This document shows, in pieces, positions 4,985 to 5,996 of a stretch of DNA of 5,996 nucleotides. Origin of the DNA: an uncultured Actinomycetes bacterium (GTDB taxonomy: Bacteria > Actinomycetota > Actinomycetes > S36-B12); contig CALFIA010000302.1 of NCBI GenBank assembly GCA_937876275.1, positions 1-5,996 on the forward strand, read 5' to 3'. Both the position numbers and the translations under genes were made by a program. The notes beneath the pieces are model-generated. The model made no database searches. It saw only the letters and a program-made list of their open reading frames with translations, and was not told the DNA's origin. How positions within the stretch are numbered: the stretch's first letter is position 1; every line of letters starts with the position of its first letter.

Positions 4985-5996
4985 GTGGCTCTGATTGTTC
5001 AGAAATTTGGTGGTTCAAGCGTCGCTGATGCCGAGAGCGTCAAGCGCGTCGCTAAGCGAATCGTCGAGACCAAGCGCGCCGGCAACGAGGTTGTCGTCGT
5101 CGTGTCTGCCATGGGCGACACGACCGATGAGCTCCTCGACCTTGCCGAGCAGGTCTCGCCAGAGCCCCCCTCACGTGAGCTCGACATGCTCTTGACCGCC
5201 GGTGAGCGCATCTCGATGGCCGTGCTGGCCATGGCGATCGCCGATCTTGGTGAAGACGGTCGCTCGTACACCGGCTCGCAGGCTGGCTTGATCACCGACT
5301 CGGCCCACGGAGCAGCGCGCATCATCGACGTCACCCCTGGCCGCATTCAGGAGGCACTCGCCGAGGGCGCTATCCCGATCGTGGCCGGCTTCCAGGGCGT
5401 CGCCCAGGACACCAAGGACGTCACCACCCTCGGCCGCGGCGGTTCCGACACCACTGCCGTCGCACTTGCTGCAGCGCTCAAGGCCTCCGTCTGCGAGATC
5501 TATACCGACGTCGATGGAGTGTTCAGCGCTGATCCGCGCGTAGTGCCGGCAGCTCGCCAGGTTCCGTTCATCACCTACGAGGAGATGCTCGAACTCGCTG
5601 CGGTCGGCGCCAAGGTGCTTCACCTGCGCTGCGTCGAGTATGCCCGCCGTTTTGATCTCCCCATCCACGTTCGCTCGTCGTTCTCGCATCGCGAGGGCAC
5701 TCTCGTGATGTCACCTGCAGCCATCGCGGCTGCAATTGCCGAAGGAAAAGCCATGGAACAACCGATCATCTCCGGTGTCGCTGCTGACGTGAACGATGCC
5801 AAGATCACCGTGGTCGGAGTTCCCGACAAGCCCGGCCAGGCCGCTGCCATCTTCGGTGCGCTCGCCGATGCCGGCGTCAACATCGACATGATCGTGCAGA
5901 ACGTCTCCGCCGCCTCGACGGGCCGCACTGACGTCACGTTCACGACGCCGTCCGGCTCCGCGAAGAAGGCTCTCGCGGCCATTGAGTCCAAGCGCG
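4985..5996 (+). CDS. lysC: Aspartate kinase (class I, alpha2beta2 type), C-terminus beyond window
   Basis: Phosphorylates aspartate with ATP, the first step toward lysine, diaminopimelate, threonine and methionine. The 337 visible residues include KFGGSSV at 7-13 (nucleotide/substrate site), LLTAGERIS with Glu74 (aspartate binding), GRGGSDTTA (150-158) and the ATP-site segment EIYTDVDGVFSADPR. The amino-acid kinase domain ends near residue 250. An ACT domain follows with VVGVPDKPGQAA and the effector-binding stretch IDMIVQNVS...TDVTFT. About 80-90 residues, including most of the second ACT domain, lie outside the window. The sequence resembles mycobacterial Ask and corynebacterial LysC, which are inhibited by lysine plus threonine; the same control is inferred here. 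The GTG at 4985 gives the family start VALIVQKFGG. An asd gene often follows in actinobacteria, but that cannot be seen. Confidence 0.96.
   Translation, partial: MALIVQKFGGSSVADAESVKRVAKRIVETKRAGNEVVVVVSAMGDTTDELLDLAEQVSPEPPSRELDMLLTAGERISMAVLAMAIADLGEDGRSYTGSQAGLITDSAHGAARIIDVTPGRIQEALAEGAIPIVAGFQGVAQDTKDVTTLGRGGSDTTAVALAAALKASVCEIYTDVDGVFSADPRVVPAARQVPFITYEEMLELAAVGAKVLHLRCVEYARRFDLPIHVRSSFSHREGTLVMSPAAIAAAIAEGKAMEQPIISGVAADVNDAKITVVGVPDKPGQAAAIFGALADAGVNIDMIVQNVSAASTGRTDVTFTTPSGSAKKALAAIESKR
5741..5755 (+). promoter_or_regulatory. Internal ribosome-binding site and ATG for the LysC beta subunit
   Basis: GAAGGA (5741-5746) lies 6 bases before an in-frame ATG (5753-5755, residue 257, MEQPIISG). 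This is better placed than any site at the full-length start. In Corynebacterium glutamicum lysC an internal start at a matching position yields the separate regulatory beta subunit containing only the ACT domains. The same product is likely here. Confidence 0.7.

Noticed and set aside
589..5996. A CRISPR array, transposon or other undescribed multi-gene defence system
   Set aside because: No regularly spaced repeats, transposase, nuclease cluster or composition break was found; the genes are core replication, repair, translation and amino-acid biosynthesis functions.

Overview
The window looks like a chromosomal core region of a moderately high-GC actinomycete (Actinomycetota). The DnaX, RecR and class I aspartokinase proteins match the actinobacterial forms closely. 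The SRP RNA is the short actinobacterial type placed directly upstream of dnaX. Several genes have a TAnnnT -10 box so close to the start codon that leaderless mRNAs are likely, as is common in this phylum. I cannot name a genus from the sequence alone.

Minus-strand left part (1-1742): a crotonase-family enoyl-CoA hydratase/isomerase-like gene (589-1338) is followed 14 bp later by a zinc-dependent medium-chain alcohol dehydrogenase (574 down to 1, cut by the window edge). The two form a likely operon for acyl-CoA or alcohol/aldehyde metabolism. Upstream, and separated by a strong hairpin terminator (1393-1429), lies a 98-residue gene of unknown function with a weak HicA-like look.

Central RNA block (about 1800-2370): two minus-strand serine tRNA genes, anticodons CGA and GGA, are each followed by a strong hairpin. 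Downstream of tRNA-Ser(CGA) there is a second, degenerate copy of the tRNA 3' end together with a related hairpin. The two hairpins differ by two compensatory base-pair changes. On the plus strand, divergent from the tRNAs, is the SRP RNA gene ffs, ending in a perfect 14-bp inverted repeat.

Plus-strand right part (2430-5996): dnaX (DNA polymerase III tau subunit) and recR (recombination mediator) abut almost directly, without the ybaB/ebfC gene that usually separates them. lysC (aspartokinase, first step of the Lys/Thr/Met/diaminopimelate pathway) follows with its own likely leaderless promoter and runs off the window. Inside lysC there is a well-placed Shine-Dalgarno plus ATG for a separate regulatory beta subunit. 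There is no CRISPR array, transposase or integrase, and no gene-free stretch over 300 bases that lacks an assigned RNA or hairpin. Most of the window is ordinary core genome; the least explained part is the hairpin/tRNA-remnant segment at 1812-1950.
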